From Bordetella petrii (GTDB taxonomy: Bacteria; Pseudomonadota; Gammaproteobacteria; Burkholderiales; Burkholderiaceae_B): a DNA stretch of 64,000 bases. A program made the translations under genes and the position numbers. Shown here in pieces: positions 1 to 11,318 of this stretch (positions are counted from its first letter, which is position 1; each line of letters starts with the position of its first letter). The DNA lies in assembly GCF_000067205.1 (NCBI RefSeq), contig NC_010170.1, forward strand, positions 2,728,001 through 2,792,000, given 5' to 3'. The notes beneath the pieces were generated by a model. It saw only the letters and a program-made list of their open reading frames with translations. It was not told the DNA's origin and did no database searches.

Positions 1-1
1 C

Positions 2-385
2 CTGCTGCAGCCGCGCCTGGCGCTGGCCAGGCGTTCCGACGACCAACTGGCCGCCGACACGCTGAAAGACCTGCGCGTGGGCAACGACATCGCCGAGCTG
101 CAGCGCGCGCGGCGCATTCTGCCGGCCGCCGAAGCCGCTATCGGCCCCGTGCTGGGCGGGCTGGCGGGGCTTTTCCGGCGGCGCCTGGCCGGCGGCAGCG
201 GCGCCACCGGCTTGCCCGCCCTGCTGGCCGACATCGACCGCGCGCTGGCGCGCGTGACGGCCGCGCCCGGCGCCCTGGCCGCGCGCGACCGCGCCGTGGT
301 GGCGCTGGTGGGCATCCGCCGCGCCCTGTTCCCGCAAGCCCCCGACTACCGGCCCGACGTACTGCCGCCGGCGCACGCATCATGA
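2..385 (+). CDS. FUSC-family efflux pump subunit, C-terminal part (partial)
   Basis: The reading frame is open from the window edge, so only the last ~127 residues are present. They read as the helical, Leu/Ala/Arg-rich cytoplasmic tail of FUSC/AaeB-type inner-membrane pumps; the segment TLKDLRVGNDIAELQ resembles the conserved 'LRVGxDxxxL' stretch of that tail. The TGA overlaps the ATG of the DUF1656 gene (ATGA), followed by an HlyD adaptor and an outer-membrane factor. This is the usual order for aromatic-acid or fusaric-acid type efflux. The family assignment rests mainly on that neighbourhood, because the membrane part lies outside the window. Substrate unknown. Confidence 0.75.
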   Translation: MLQPRLALARRSDDQLAADTLKDLRVGNDIAELQRARRILPAAEAAIGPVLGGLAGLFRRRLAGGSGATGLPALLADIDRALARVTAAPGALAARDRAVVALVGIRRALFPQAPDYRPDVLPPAHAS

Positions 386-591
386 TTGGCGAATTCAATT
401 TCTACGGCATTTATTTCCCCTGGCTGCTGATGCTGGGGCTGGCCACGCTGGGTGTGGCCTGGGCCGTTCGGCGCCTGCTGGCGCGCGCCGGCTTCTACCG
501 GCTGGTGTGGCATCCGGCGCTGTTCGATGCCGCCCTCTATGTCGTGCTGTTGTACGGCGTCTACCTGATTTCACCTTACGTACTGAAGTAG
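382..591 (+). CDS. DUF1656 small inner-membrane protein (AaeX-like)
   Basis: A 69-aa protein beginning MIGEFNFYGIYFPWLLM with two hydrophobic segments (about residues 9-30 and 46-66), as in DUF1656/AaeX proteins that accompany AaeA/AaeB-type efflux genes. The start ATG overlaps the FUSC stop codon and the stop lies 4 nt before the HlyD gene, which implies translational coupling in one operon. Its biochemical role is unknown in the family; it is presumed to be an accessory membrane component of the pump. The family call is firm from length, the N-terminal EFxxxGIYxPWLL pattern and position. Confidence 0.85.
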   Translation: MIGEFNFYGIYFPWLLMLGLATLGVAWAVRRLLARAGFYRLVWHPALFDAALYVVLLYGVYLISPYVLK

Positions 592-595
592 CACC

Positions 596-1474
596 ATGAA
601 CATCCTCAATACGCTGCGCCGCCCTGTCGTGGGCAAGTTTTTCGTGACGGCGCTGACCGTCTGCGCGGCGGTCTATGCCGGCTGGCAATTATGGACGCAC
701 TACGAAGTCGAGCCCTGGACGCGCGACGGGCGCGTCAAGGCCTACGTCGTGCAGGTCGCCCCTGATGTGTCCGGCCTGGTGACCGCCGTGCCGGTGCACG
801 ACAATCAAGACGTCAAGGCCGGCGACGTGCTGTTCGAAATCGACCGCGCCCGCTTCCAGCTGGCTTACGACCAGGCCCAGGCCGCGGTACGCGCGCGGCA
901 GGTGGCGCGCGACCAGGCCGCGCGCGATGCGCGCCGCAACCGTTCGCTGGGCAAGCTGGTGTCGGCCGAAGCGCTCGAACAAAGCCAGGCGCGCCTGCAG
1001 CAGGCCGAAGCCGCGCTGGCCGAGGCCGAAGTGCAGCGCGCGACCGCCAGGTTGAATCTGGCGCGCAGCCGGGTGGTGGCGCCCACCGACGGACGCGTCA
1101 CCAACCTGGACCTGCGCGTCGGCTCGTACGCTACCGCGGCGCACGCGGTCATGGCCCTGGTCGATGCCAGCTCGTTCTACGTAGAAGGCTATTTCGAAGA
1201 AACCAAGCTGGCGCAGATCCATGAAGGCGACGCAGTCTCGGTCACGCTGATGGGCGACTCGCGCCAGATCCATGGCCATGTGCAGAGCATCGCCCTGGGC
1301 ATCGCCGACCGCGACCGCGGCACCGGGGCCAATCTGCTGCCCAACGTCAACCCGACCTTCAACTGGGTGCGGCTGGCGCAGCGCATTCCCGTGCGCGTGC
1401 AGATCGACGAAGTACCCAAGGGAGTGCGGCTGGTGGCCGGCCAGACCGCCACGGTGGAGATCAACGCATCATGA
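596..1474 (+). CDS. HlyD-family periplasmic adaptor (membrane fusion protein, AaeA-like)
   Basis: 292 aa. An N-terminal membrane anchor (about residues 12-31) is followed by a biotinyl-lipoyl-like strand (VSGLVTAVPVHDNQDVKAGDVLF), an Ala/Gln/Arg-rich coiled-coil hairpin (about 90-150), a second lipoyl half (RVVAPTDGRVTNLDLRVGSY) and a C-terminal beta-barrel. The length fits AaeA-type adaptors, which are shorter than RND adaptors. It should bridge the FUSC pump in the inner membrane to the outer-membrane factor encoded next. Its stop overlaps the start of that gene by 4 nt, so the four genes form one transcription unit. The substrate is not evident. Confidence 0.9.
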   Translation: MNILNTLRRPVVGKFFVTALTVCAAVYAGWQLWTHYEVEPWTRDGRVKAYVVQVAPDVSGLVTAVPVHDNQDVKAGDVLFEIDRARFQLAYDQAQAAVRARQVARDQAARDARRNRSLGKLVSAEALEQSQARLQQAEAALAEAEVQRATARLNLARSRVVAPTDGRVTNLDLRVGSYATAAHAVMALVDASSFYVEGYFEETKLAQIHEGDAVSVTLMGDSRQIHGHVQSIALGIADRDRGTGANLLPNVNPTFNWVRLAQRIPVRVQIDEVPKGVRLVAGQTATVEINAS

Positions 1475-2958
1475 ACATCCGCCGCCTTCGCATGTTGCCG
1501 CTGGGTGTGGCGCTGGCGCTGGCCGGCTGCGCCGCCGTCGGCCCCGATTACCGCGTACCTGACGGCGCCGCCGTCAACCGGCCCACTGCGTCAGCCGGCT
1601 TCCAGCAGGCCCGCGCAACGGCCTTCCGGCAGGATGCCGTGCCCGGCGCCTGGTGGCGGCTGTATCGAGACCCCACGCTGGACGCGCTGGTCGGCCAGGC
1701 ATTGCAGGCCAATACCGACCTGCGCATCGCCGCCGCCAATCTGCAGCGGGCCCAGGCCGCCACGCGCGAGGCGCGCGGACAGCAACAGCCCATGCTGGGC
1801 GTGAACGCCACGCCCACCTTCGGACATGTCTCGGGCGTGCAGGCTGGCGCGCCCGACGCGCGGCCGCCCGACAGCTGGTCATATTCCGGCGGCATCAGCG
1901 TAGCCTACCAGGCAGATTTGTTCGGCCAGATCCGCCGCGCCATCGAGGCCGCGTCCGGCGACGAGCAGGCGGCCCAGGCGGCCTACGATGCCGCGCGCGT
2001 GACGGTGGCGGCCGAAACGGCGCACGCCTATGCCGACATCTGCGCGGCCGGCATGCAACTGGCCTCGGCCCGGCATTCGGTGCAGGTGCAGCGCGATTCG
2101 CTCGACGCCGTGCAGCGCCTGCAGCAGGCAGGCCGCGGCACCATGCTCGATGTCACGCGCGCGCGCAGCCAGCTGGAGCAACTGCAGGCCGACCTGCCGC
2201 CGTTCCAGGCCAGCCAGCGCACCGCCCTGTATCGCCTGGCTGCCCTTACCGGCCACACGCCCGCGGAAATGCCCGCGGCGCTGCTCGACTGCGCCCGGCC
2301 GCCGCGGCTGGCGCAGCCCATCCCGGTGGGCGACGGCGCGGCGCTGCTGCGCCGCCGGCCCGATGTCCGCCAGGCCGAGCGCGCGCTGGCGGCCGCCACG
2401 GCCCGCATCGGCGTGGCGACGGCCGAGCTGTACCCCACCATCACGCTCGGGCTGTCCGGCGGCTCGGCCGGCCCTGCCGCCATCGCAGGCGAACGCGGCA
2501 CATTCAGCTGGAGCATCGGGCCGCTGATTTCCTGGACCCTGCCCAATACAGGCGCCGCGCAGGCGCGCATTGCCCAGGCCCGCGCGGACGCCGGCGCCGC
2601 GCTGGCGCGCTTCGACGCCACGGTGCTGGGCGCCCTGCGCGAAACCGAAAGCGCGCTGGTGACATATGCGCGGCAACTCGACCGCGAGGCCACGCTGCAG
2701 GCGGCGCGCGACCAGAGCGCGCTGGCCGCCGCCCAGGCCCGGCAATTGTTCGCGGCCGGCAAGACCGATTACCTGACAGTGCTGGATGCCCAGCGCACGC
2801 TGGCCGGCACGGAAAGCGCGCTGGCGGCGTCGCAGGCGGCGCTGAGTTCCGACCAGATCGCCCTGTTCCTGGCGCTGGGCGGCGGCTGGCAGGACACGCC
2901 GGCCAGCACGGCCGATGCGGCCGCCGCAAGCCGCGCGCCGCGCGCGCCCGGCGTCTAG
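1471..2958 (+). CDS. Efflux outer-membrane factor, NodT/OprM-type lipoprotein
   Basis: 495 aa with a lipoprotein signal peptide (residues 1-19, lipobox LAGC) followed by the typical GPDYRVP start of the mature protein. Two OEP repeats follow, with long helical stretches rich in Ala/Gln (about 70-270 and 290-470), including the conserved RRPDVRQAERALAAATARIG segment. The trimer forms the outer-membrane and periplasmic exit duct for the FUSC/HlyD pump encoded upstream. The start overlaps the adaptor stop (ATGA). The C-terminal ~25 residues are an Ala/Pro/Arg tail without clear function. The next gene is convergent, so the operon ends here. Confidence 0.92.
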   Translation: MNIRRLRMLPLGVALALAGCAAVGPDYRVPDGAAVNRPTASAGFQQARATAFRQDAVPGAWWRLYRDPTLDALVGQALQANTDLRIAAANLQRAQAATREARGQQQPMLGVNATPTFGHVSGVQAGAPDARPPDSWSYSGGISVAYQADLFGQIRRAIEAASGDEQAAQAAYDAARVTVAAETAHAYADICAAGMQLASARHSVQVQRDSLDAVQRLQQAGRGTMLDVTRARSQLEQLQADLPPFQASQRTALYRLAALTGHTPAEMPAALLDCARPPRLAQPIPVGDGAALLRRRPDVRQAERALAAATARIGVATAELYPTITLGLSGGSAGPAAIAGERGTFSWSIGPLISWTLPNTGAAQARIAQARADAGAALARFDATVLGALRETESALVTYARQLDREATLQAARDQSALAAAQARQLFAAGKTDYLTVLDAQRTLAGTESALAASQAALSSDQIALFLALGGGWQDTPASTADAAAASRAPRAPGV

Positions 2959-2986
2959 GGCAGGTTCAAAGAGGGCCGCGCGGGTT

Positions 2987-3697
2987 TCAGTGCAGCGTCG
3001 AGCCCTGCGGCGGCGCCTGGTTCAGGCCCAGCGCCGCTTCCCAGCTGCGCAGCGGCACGCAGGTCTGCAGGCGCTCGATGGCGCGCTGCACCAGGGCCGG
3101 GTGCAGGACGTGTCCGACGCGGCTGGCCACATCGATGGTGGCATCGCCATGCAGGGCATCCAGCCGCGCCTGGGCCGCCTGGGCGTGCGAGACGGCCATC
3201 ACGGCGTCATCGGCGCCGTGCAGCAGATGAATGGTGGTGTATTGGGGCGCGCTCTTGGGCAATTGCGCATAGCGTCCCGAGAAGGCCAGCACCCGCCCGG
3301 CCAGGCCGTCATGGGCCTGCACCGCTTCGAGCGCCATGATGGCCCCCTGTGAAAACCCCGCCAGCGCGGTATCGGACTGCAGCAGCCCCAGGCGCGCCTG
3401 CGCGGCGCGAATGTAGTCGACCAGCGCCGGCAAGGCGCGCGCCACGCGCCCGGGGCGGTTGTCGTCGTCGACGCCCTGCACGGAAAACCATTGCCGCCCG
3501 CCGCCGGCGCCATCGGCCGGCTCGAACCCGGCCGGCGCCAGGATGGCGGCCTGCGGGAAGGCGGCGCGCAGGGCCTGCGCCAGCGGCTGCAGATCGTGCG
3601 GCGAGCCGCCCACCCCGTGCAGCAGGATGAACAGTTGCTTGATCTCGATGCCGGGGTCGGGCAGGAACTCTAAGGCGGTGGCAGTGGCGGTGGACAT
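2987..3697 (-). CDS. Alpha/beta-hydrolase, YpfH/carboxylesterase-2 family
   Basis: 236 aa of the phospholipase/carboxylesterase family. The oxyanion-hole strand is FILLHGVGG (about residues 24-32), the nucleophile elbow is GFSQGA (Ser about 115), the acid is in LLHGADDAV and the catalytic His is in RVGHVLHP. The length matches YpfH esterases. No signal peptide, so cytoplasmic. It is convergent with the efflux operon and stands alone. It probably hydrolyses short-chain esters; the physiological substrate cannot be read from sequence. Confidence 0.85.
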   Translation of the reverse strand: MSTATATALEFLPDPGIEIKQLFILLHGVGGSPHDLQPLAQALRAAFPQAAILAPAGFEPADGAGGGRQWFSVQGVDDDNRPGRVARALPALVDYIRAAQARLGLLQSDTALAGFSQGAIMALEAVQAHDGLAGRVLAFSGRYAQLPKSAPQYTTIHLLHGADDAVMAVSHAQAAQARLDALHGDATIDVASRVGHVLHPALVQRAIERLQTCVPLRSWEAALGLNQAPPQGSTLH

Positions 3698-3797
3698 TGG
3701 GCGGGGCTGGCTGGCGTTCTAGGGCGGGTCGGTCATTGTAGATCTTGGATCCGGGGAGCTTGCTCGAGGGCGGGAGTTGGATCGGGTTCTTGCGGCG

Positions 3798-3928
3798 TCC
3801 CGGGCCGTTGGGGCAGGCAGGGGGCGGCGCGTTGGGCGGGGCAGTCTGCGTAAGCAGACCTCGGGCGCCTGGATGCGCCCGAGCCCGCCGCACGGGCGCC
3901 GCCCCCTGCCTGCCCCAACGACCCGGGA
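3798..3928. repeat. Long palindromic cruciform element, copy 1
   Basis: Outer arms 3798-3830 and 3896-3928 are inverted repeats of 33 nt with a single mismatch; the inner 24 bp (3807-3830 with 3896-3919) are perfect. The 65-nt core holds two further hairpins: GTCTGC/GCAGAC (3844-3849 with 3854-3859) and TCGGGCGC/GCGCCCGA (3861-3868 with 3875-3882). The whole folds as a three-way, tRNA-like cruciform. A second copy with a related core but different arms lies at 14839-14968. It occupies most of the 337-nt gap between the esterase and imuA, upstream of the LexA box. No ORF inside it is convincing. Confidence 0.85.
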
Positions 3929-3998
3929 CTCGGCGGAGATGGACTCGGGCCATGAGGGCCTACGCGGCTCGTGTTGGTTCAGGCCATGGGAGCTTAAA

Positions 3999-4018
3999 TA
4001 CTGTATATTTGTACAGTA
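3999..4018 (+). promoter_or_regulatory. LexA box (SOS operator) of the imuA-imuB-dnaE2 operon
   Basis: The sequence TACTGTATATTTGTACAGTA is a full CTGT-N8-ACAG palindrome that matches the enterobacterial LexA consensus at nearly every position. It ends 16 nt before the imuA start codon, in an AT-rich patch that also carries -10-like hexamers. LexA bound here should block transcription until RecA-promoted LexA self-cleavage. Confidence 0.93.
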
Positions 4019-4034
4019 TAAATTCAGATCAGCC

Positions 4035-4742
4035 ATGCTATCCCCCGAACACATCCACCCTGCCCTCTGGCGCGCCACGCAGTTGGCCCGAAGTGCCGAG
4101 CGCGGCGTTCCCACCGGCCATGCCGCACTGTCGGCGCTGCTGCCGGGCGGCGGCTGGCCGCCCGGCGCGCTGGTGGAACTGCTGGCCCCGCATCCCGGCA
4201 TCGGCGAAATCCGCCTGCTGCAGCCGGCCCTGGCCCAGCTCGACAGCCGTCATGCCATCGCGCTGGTGCAGCCGCCCCATGTGCCGCACCTGGCCTGCTG
4301 GCAAAGCTGGCGCCTGGCGCCCCGCCAGTTGCTGTGGGTCGCTCCCGAACGCCCCGCCGACGCCCTGTGGGCCGCCGAGCAAATTCTCAAGCACGGCAGT
4401 TGCGGGGCCTTGCTCTGCTGGCTGCCCAAGGCGCGGCCCGAGGCCTTGCGCCGCCTGCACCTGGCTGCCCAGGGCGGCAGCACGCTGTGTTTTGCCCTGC
4501 GTCCCGCCACGGCGGCGCAGCAGGCCTCGCCCGCTCCCTTGCGGCTGGCGCTGGCGCCGGCCCCGGGCGGGCTGTCCGTTCATATCCTGAAGCGGCGCGG
4601 CCCCGCCTGCGCCGAACCCCTGCACATCGTTTTCGAAACCGCCACGCCGCCGGTTTCCGCGCCACCCCGCCATGCCCCTCTGGATCGCCGCCTTCCTGCG
4701 CTGCCTGCCGCTCGACGCCGCACGCCCGCAATGGCCTCATGA
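4035..4742 (+). CDS. imuA: ImuA, translesion-synthesis-associated RecA-like protein
   Basis: 235 aa from the ATG just downstream of the LexA box; longer readings upstream would cross the operator and the palindrome. The N-terminal motif ...PTGHAALSALLPGGGWPPGALVELL is typical of ImuA (also called SulA-like in such cassettes), a degenerate RecA-fold protein that works with ImuB and DnaE2 in damage-induced mutagenesis. The central QPALAQLDSRHAIALVQPP and LLWVAPERPADALWAAEQIL segments fit the same family. Its 3' end overlaps the imuB start by 71 nt, which implies tight co-expression. Confidence 0.9.
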   Translation: MLSPEHIHPALWRATQLARSAERGVPTGHAALSALLPGGGWPPGALVELLAPHPGIGEIRLLQPALAQLDSRHAIALVQPPHVPHLACWQSWRLAPRQLLWVAPERPADALWAAEQILKHGSCGALLCWLPKARPEALRRLHLAAQGGSTLCFALRPATAAQQASPAPLRLALAPAPGGLSVHILKRRGPACAEPLHIVFETATPPVSAPPRHAPLDRRLPALPAARRRTPAMAS

Positions 4743-6138
4743 CGCGGCCTTCGCGGTGCTGGAACAAGAGCGCATCGCCGCCCTCACGCCGGCCGCCGCG
4801 GCCGCCGGGCTGCAGCCCGGCATGCGGCGCGCCGGCGCGGCGGCCCTGGCGCCGGCCATCGCCCTGCTGGCGCGCGACGTGCCGGCCGAGCATCGCATCC
4901 TGCGCGAAGCGGCGCTGGCGCTGCTGCAATACACGCCCGACATCGCGCTGGCCGAACCCGACGCCGTGCTGCTGCAGGTCGATGCCAGCCTGGCGTATTT
5001 CGGCGGCCCGCGCGCGTTGCACAAGCGGGTGGCCGCCACGCTGCGCGCCATGGGCCTGCACGCCTCGCTGGGCCTGGCTCCCACGGCTCAGGGTGCCTGG
5101 CTGCTGGCGCGCCAGGCCGTCCCGCGGGCGCCGCGCCGCGTGCTGCAAGCCCGCACGCTGGCGCGCCGGCTCGATGCCCTGCCCTGTGCCCTGCTGCCCA
5201 GCGCCCAGGCGCGCCTGGACTGGCTGCACGATATTGGCTGCCATACCCTGGGCGCGCTGCGCCGCCTGCCGCGCGCCGGACTGCAGCGGCGCTGCGGCAC
5301 CGGACTGGTCCGGGCGCTGGACGCCGCCTATGGCGACGCGGCCGAATGCCACGCCTGGATCCAACCGCCCGCGCGCTTTCGGCAACGGCTCGAACTGCCC
5401 GACTACATCGAACACGCCGACGCCGTGCTGGCCTCGGCGCGCCGCCTGCTCGAACAGCTCTGCGGCTGGCTGGCGGCGCGGCAGCGCGCCGTGCAGCATT
5501 TGACGCTGGTGCTGGAACACGAGCGCGGCCGGCACGCGCGCCCGCCCACCGTGCTGCCCCTCAGCCTGGCCCAGCCGGCCTGGCAGCAGCCGCACTTGCT
5601 GGGCTTGCTGCGCGAAAAGCTCGGCCGCCTGCAACTCGAAGCGCCGGTCATCTCCCTGGTGCTGCGCGTGACGGGCACAGTCGAACAGCCCGCCGCCAGC
5701 ACCTGCCTGTTTCCCGAGCCCGGCGGCACGCCGGCCGAACACGCGCGGCTGCTCGACCTGCTCAGCGCCCGGCTGGGCCGCGAGCGGGTCTTGCATGCGC
5801 GGCCGGTGGCCGACCATCGCCCCGAATTCGCCAATGGCTGGCAAGCGGCTCAAGACGGCTCCGGCGGCCAGGCTCCCTTGCCCGGGCCGCTCGATCGTCC
5901 GTTCTGGCTGCTGGACCCGCCCCTGCCGTTGCGGGTCATACACCATCGTCCCGTTCATGCCGGCCAGCCTCTGCGCCTGGTGCGGGGCCCCGAGCGCATC
6001 GAAAGCGGTTGGTGGGACGCCGCCCTGACGGTGCGCGACTACTTCGTGGCCGAAGACGCCGCCGCGGCGCGCTACTGGATCTACCGCGAGCGCGACACCG
6101 AGCACGCCCGCTGGTTCCTGCACGGACGCTACGCCTAG
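4672..6138 (+). CDS. imuB: ImuB, Y-family polymerase-like mutasome subunit
   Basis: 488 aa starting MPLWIAAFLRCLPLD, the usual ImuB N-terminus. The palm region keeps Y-family architecture (AVLLQVDASLAYFGGPRAL; GLQPGMRRAGAAALAP), but the acidic catalytic triad of active Y-family polymerases is not seen; in studied family members ImuB is an inactive adaptor that binds the beta clamp and DnaE2. The central part (about 160-270) is the HhH-like DNA-binding region. It overlaps imuA at its start and lies 39 nt upstream of dnaE2, so it is part of the LexA-controlled operon. Confidence 0.9.
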   Translation: MPLWIAAFLRCLPLDAARPQWPHDAAFAVLEQERIAALTPAAAAAGLQPGMRRAGAAALAPAIALLARDVPAEHRILREAALALLQYTPDIALAEPDAVLLQVDASLAYFGGPRALHKRVAATLRAMGLHASLGLAPTAQGAWLLARQAVPRAPRRVLQARTLARRLDALPCALLPSAQARLDWLHDIGCHTLGALRRLPRAGLQRRCGTGLVRALDAAYGDAAECHAWIQPPARFRQRLELPDYIEHADAVLASARRLLEQLCGWLAARQRAVQHLTLVLEHERGRHARPPTVLPLSLAQPAWQQPHLLGLLREKLGRLQLEAPVISLVLRVTGTVEQPAASTCLFPEPGGTPAEHARLLDLLSARLGRERVLHARPVADHRPEFANGWQAAQDGSGGQAPLPGPLDRPFWLLDPPLPLRVIHHRPVHAGQPLRLVRGPERIESGWWDAALTVRDYFVAEDAAAARYWIYRERDTEHARWFLHGRYA

Positions 6139-6177
6139 GGCCGGCTCGCACCGGAACAAGCCGCCACGCATTCCCCC

Positions 6178-9375
<3,198 letters not shown>

Positions 9376-9419
9376 GTGCGCCCACCAAGCGCGTCCACCA
9401 AGTGCGCCCACCAAGCGCG
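9376..9419. repeat. Short direct repeat after dnaE2
   Basis: An 18-nt word, GTGCGCCCACCAAGCGCG, occurs at 9376 and again at 9402 (period 26), with a shortened related word between them (GCGTCCACCAA). It fills the 66-nt space between the dnaE2 stop and the convergent dadA stop. No classical terminator is visible there. Confidence 0.6.
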
Positions 9420-9441
9420 CAACGCCCCGGGGTGAGGAATT

Positions 9442-10692
9442 TCAGCGCGGCTTGAATGGCGCGGCGTCGACCGGCAGCTCCAGCCCCGACATCTGCGCTG
9501 TCAGCAGGGCCGCGCTGCCGCAGGCCAGGGTAAAGCCCAGCGCTCCCTGGCCAGTGTTCAGCCACAGGTTGTCGGCCACCCGGCTGGCGCCGATCAGGGG
9601 CTTGCCGGTGGGCGTGGCCGGACGCAAACCGGCCCAGGCCACCGCCTCGCCCAGGTCCAGCTGCGGAAAAGCCTCGTTCACCTGGTGCTTCAGCAACGCA
9701 ATGCGGGCCGGGTCGATCTCGGCGTCCTGGCTGCCGATATCGACCATGGCGGCGATGCGCAGCATCCGGCCCACGCGGGCGTAGACGATGCGCCGCTCGT
9801 AGTCGGTCACGCTGATGGCCGGCGCGGTGTCGTCGTCGGGCGCCAGCGGCACGCTCAGGCTGTAGCCTTTCAGCGGATACAGCGGCAAGTCCTGGCCCAG
9901 CGGCTTGAGCAGCGCGCGCGAGCCCATGCCGGCGGCCAGCACCACGGCGTCGGCGCCGATATCGCCCGTGGCGGTTTCCACGGCCACGATCTTGCGCCCT
10001 TCGCGGCGCAACCCGCGCACCGGGCTGGCCATGCGGCATTCGGCATTGCCCAGCTCTTTCAGGCGCCGGAACAGCGCTTCAGTGAACTGCCGGCAATCGC
10101 CGGCCTCTTCGCTGGGGGTGTACACCGCGCCCGCCAGGCGATGCCCCAGGCCGGCCAGGGCCGGCTCCAGCTTCAGCGTCTCGGCGGCGTCCAGCACCCG
10201 TTGCTCGGCGCCCAGCGCGGCCTGGTAATCCACCAGCTTGCGGGCTTTTTCAAGCAATTCGGGACTGCGGTAGGCAATCAGCTTGCCATTTCGCACATGG
10301 CCGAAATCGAGTTCTTCCTGCTCGAGCAGGCGGTGCATGACGTCGCGGCTCAGGTACGACAGGGCCTGCAACTGGGCCGTCGAAGCCTGCGCCACCGAGG
10401 CGCGGCAGGCCAGCGCGAACTGCAGGCTCCACAGCCATTGGTGCGGGTCGAGGCGGGGCCGGAACCGCAGCGGCGAGTCGGCGCGCAGCAGCCATCCGGG
10501 CACGCTGGACAAGACCCCGGGTCCCGCCAGCGGCGCCACATAGCTGTAGCTGAGCTGCCCGCCGTTGGCGTAGCTGGACACCGTGGCCGGCCGGGCCCGG
10601 CTGTCGACCAGCACGACCTCGTGGCCCTGCCGGGCCAGGAAATACGCCGACGTCACCCCGACCACGCCGGCGCCAATGACACATACCCTCAT
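9442..10692 (-). CDS. dadA: D-amino acid dehydrogenase small subunit
   Basis: 416 aa. The N-terminus MRVCVIGAGVVGVTSAYFLA carries the GxGxxG FAD-binding fold, followed by the DAO-family segments VSSYANGGQLSYSYVAPLAGPGV (about 42-64) and GLRPATPTGKPLIGAS near the C-terminus. DadA oxidises D-amino acids (notably D-alanine) to 2-oxo acids and ammonia, passing electrons to the quinone pool at the inner membrane. In many bacteria dadA pairs with an alanine racemase (dadX); none is present here, so it appears to be monocistronic and convergent with dnaE2. Confidence 0.92.
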   Translation of the reverse strand: MRVCVIGAGVVGVTSAYFLARQGHEVVLVDSRARPATVSSYANGGQLSYSYVAPLAGPGVLSSVPGWLLRADSPLRFRPRLDPHQWLWSLQFALACRASVAQASTAQLQALSYLSRDVMHRLLEQEELDFGHVRNGKLIAYRSPELLEKARKLVDYQAALGAEQRVLDAAETLKLEPALAGLGHRLAGAVYTPSEEAGDCRQFTEALFRRLKELGNAECRMASPVRGLRREGRKIVAVETATGDIGADAVVLAAGMGSRALLKPLGQDLPLYPLKGYSLSVPLAPDDDTAPAISVTDYERRIVYARVGRMLRIAAMVDIGSQDAEIDPARIALLKHQVNEAFPQLDLGEAVAWAGLRPATPTGKPLIGASRVADNLWLNTGQGALGFTLACGSAALLTAQMSGLELPVDAAPFKPR

Positions 10693-10862
10693 GGAAAACC
10701 CTGAATAATTGCACTACGGTCATTCTGGAATGCCGGCCTGCCTCGGGCAAATGCCAAACTCGCCAGCTCCCATAACCTAAAGTTTTCATACGACGCGCAC
10801 AGGGTCGACGCGCGCGGGCCGGAAAAGCCCGCAGAAGCAGGCCGGCCGGGTCTGCCCGGCCG

Positions 10863-11300
10863 CTAGGCCGCCCGATGCAGCTGGACGATCGCTTCGGCGG
10901 TGGGCGAGCGCACCAGGTCCGCCAGCGTGTGCCGGTTCAAGGCGTCGTAGAACACCTGCAGGCTATCGGCCAGCACGCCGGACAGCCGGCACAGGCCGTT
11001 CAGGGCACAGGGGGGTTCGGCGCAGTTGATCAGCGCGCCCTGGTGCTCCAGGGCGCGCACCAAGTCGCCCACCCGGTAGGCGGACGGCGGGTGGGCCAGC
11101 CGCAGGCCGCCGCCCTTGCCCCGGGTGGTGGCCACCCAGCCCTGGCGGGCCAGGAAATGCACCACCTTCACCATATGGTTGCGCGACACATTGAAGCGCG
11201 CGGCGATCTCGGGAATCGTCGCGGGGACGGCGCGGTCGTCGCCCTGCGTCAGGTACATCAGGACGCGCAGGCCGAAATCAGTGTATCGGGTCAGTTGCAT
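10863..11300 (-). CDS. nsrR: NsrR, Rrf2-family nitric-oxide-sensing repressor
   Basis: 145 aa with the Rrf2 winged-helix start MQLTRYTDFGLRVLMYL and three conserved Cys in NCAEPPCALNGLC, spaced C-x4-C-x5-C as in NsrR Fe-S cluster ligands. NO modifies the cluster and releases the repressor. It lies 18 nt downstream of hmp on the same strand, so the pair should be one operon, repressed through the operator at 12571-12593 and therefore self-regulated. Cytoplasmic. Confidence 0.93.
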   Translation of the reverse strand: MQLTRYTDFGLRVLMYLTQGDDRAVPATIPEIAARFNVSRNHMVKVVHFLARQGWVATTRGKGGGLRLAHPPSAYRVGDLVRALEHQGALINCAEPPCALNGLCRLSGVLADSLQVFYDALNRHTLADLVRSPTAEAIVQLHRAA

Positions 11301-11318
11301 GCGGCCAGACTATACCGG

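Noticed and set aside
3745..4742. Long ORFs crossing the palindrome upstream of imuA
   Set aside because: They run through the cruciform element and the LexA box; only the part from 4035 matches ImuA.
10250..10789. 179-aa minus-strand frame overlapping the dadA start
   Set aside because: It is dadA read in another frame; the dadA frame has a complete FAD fold.
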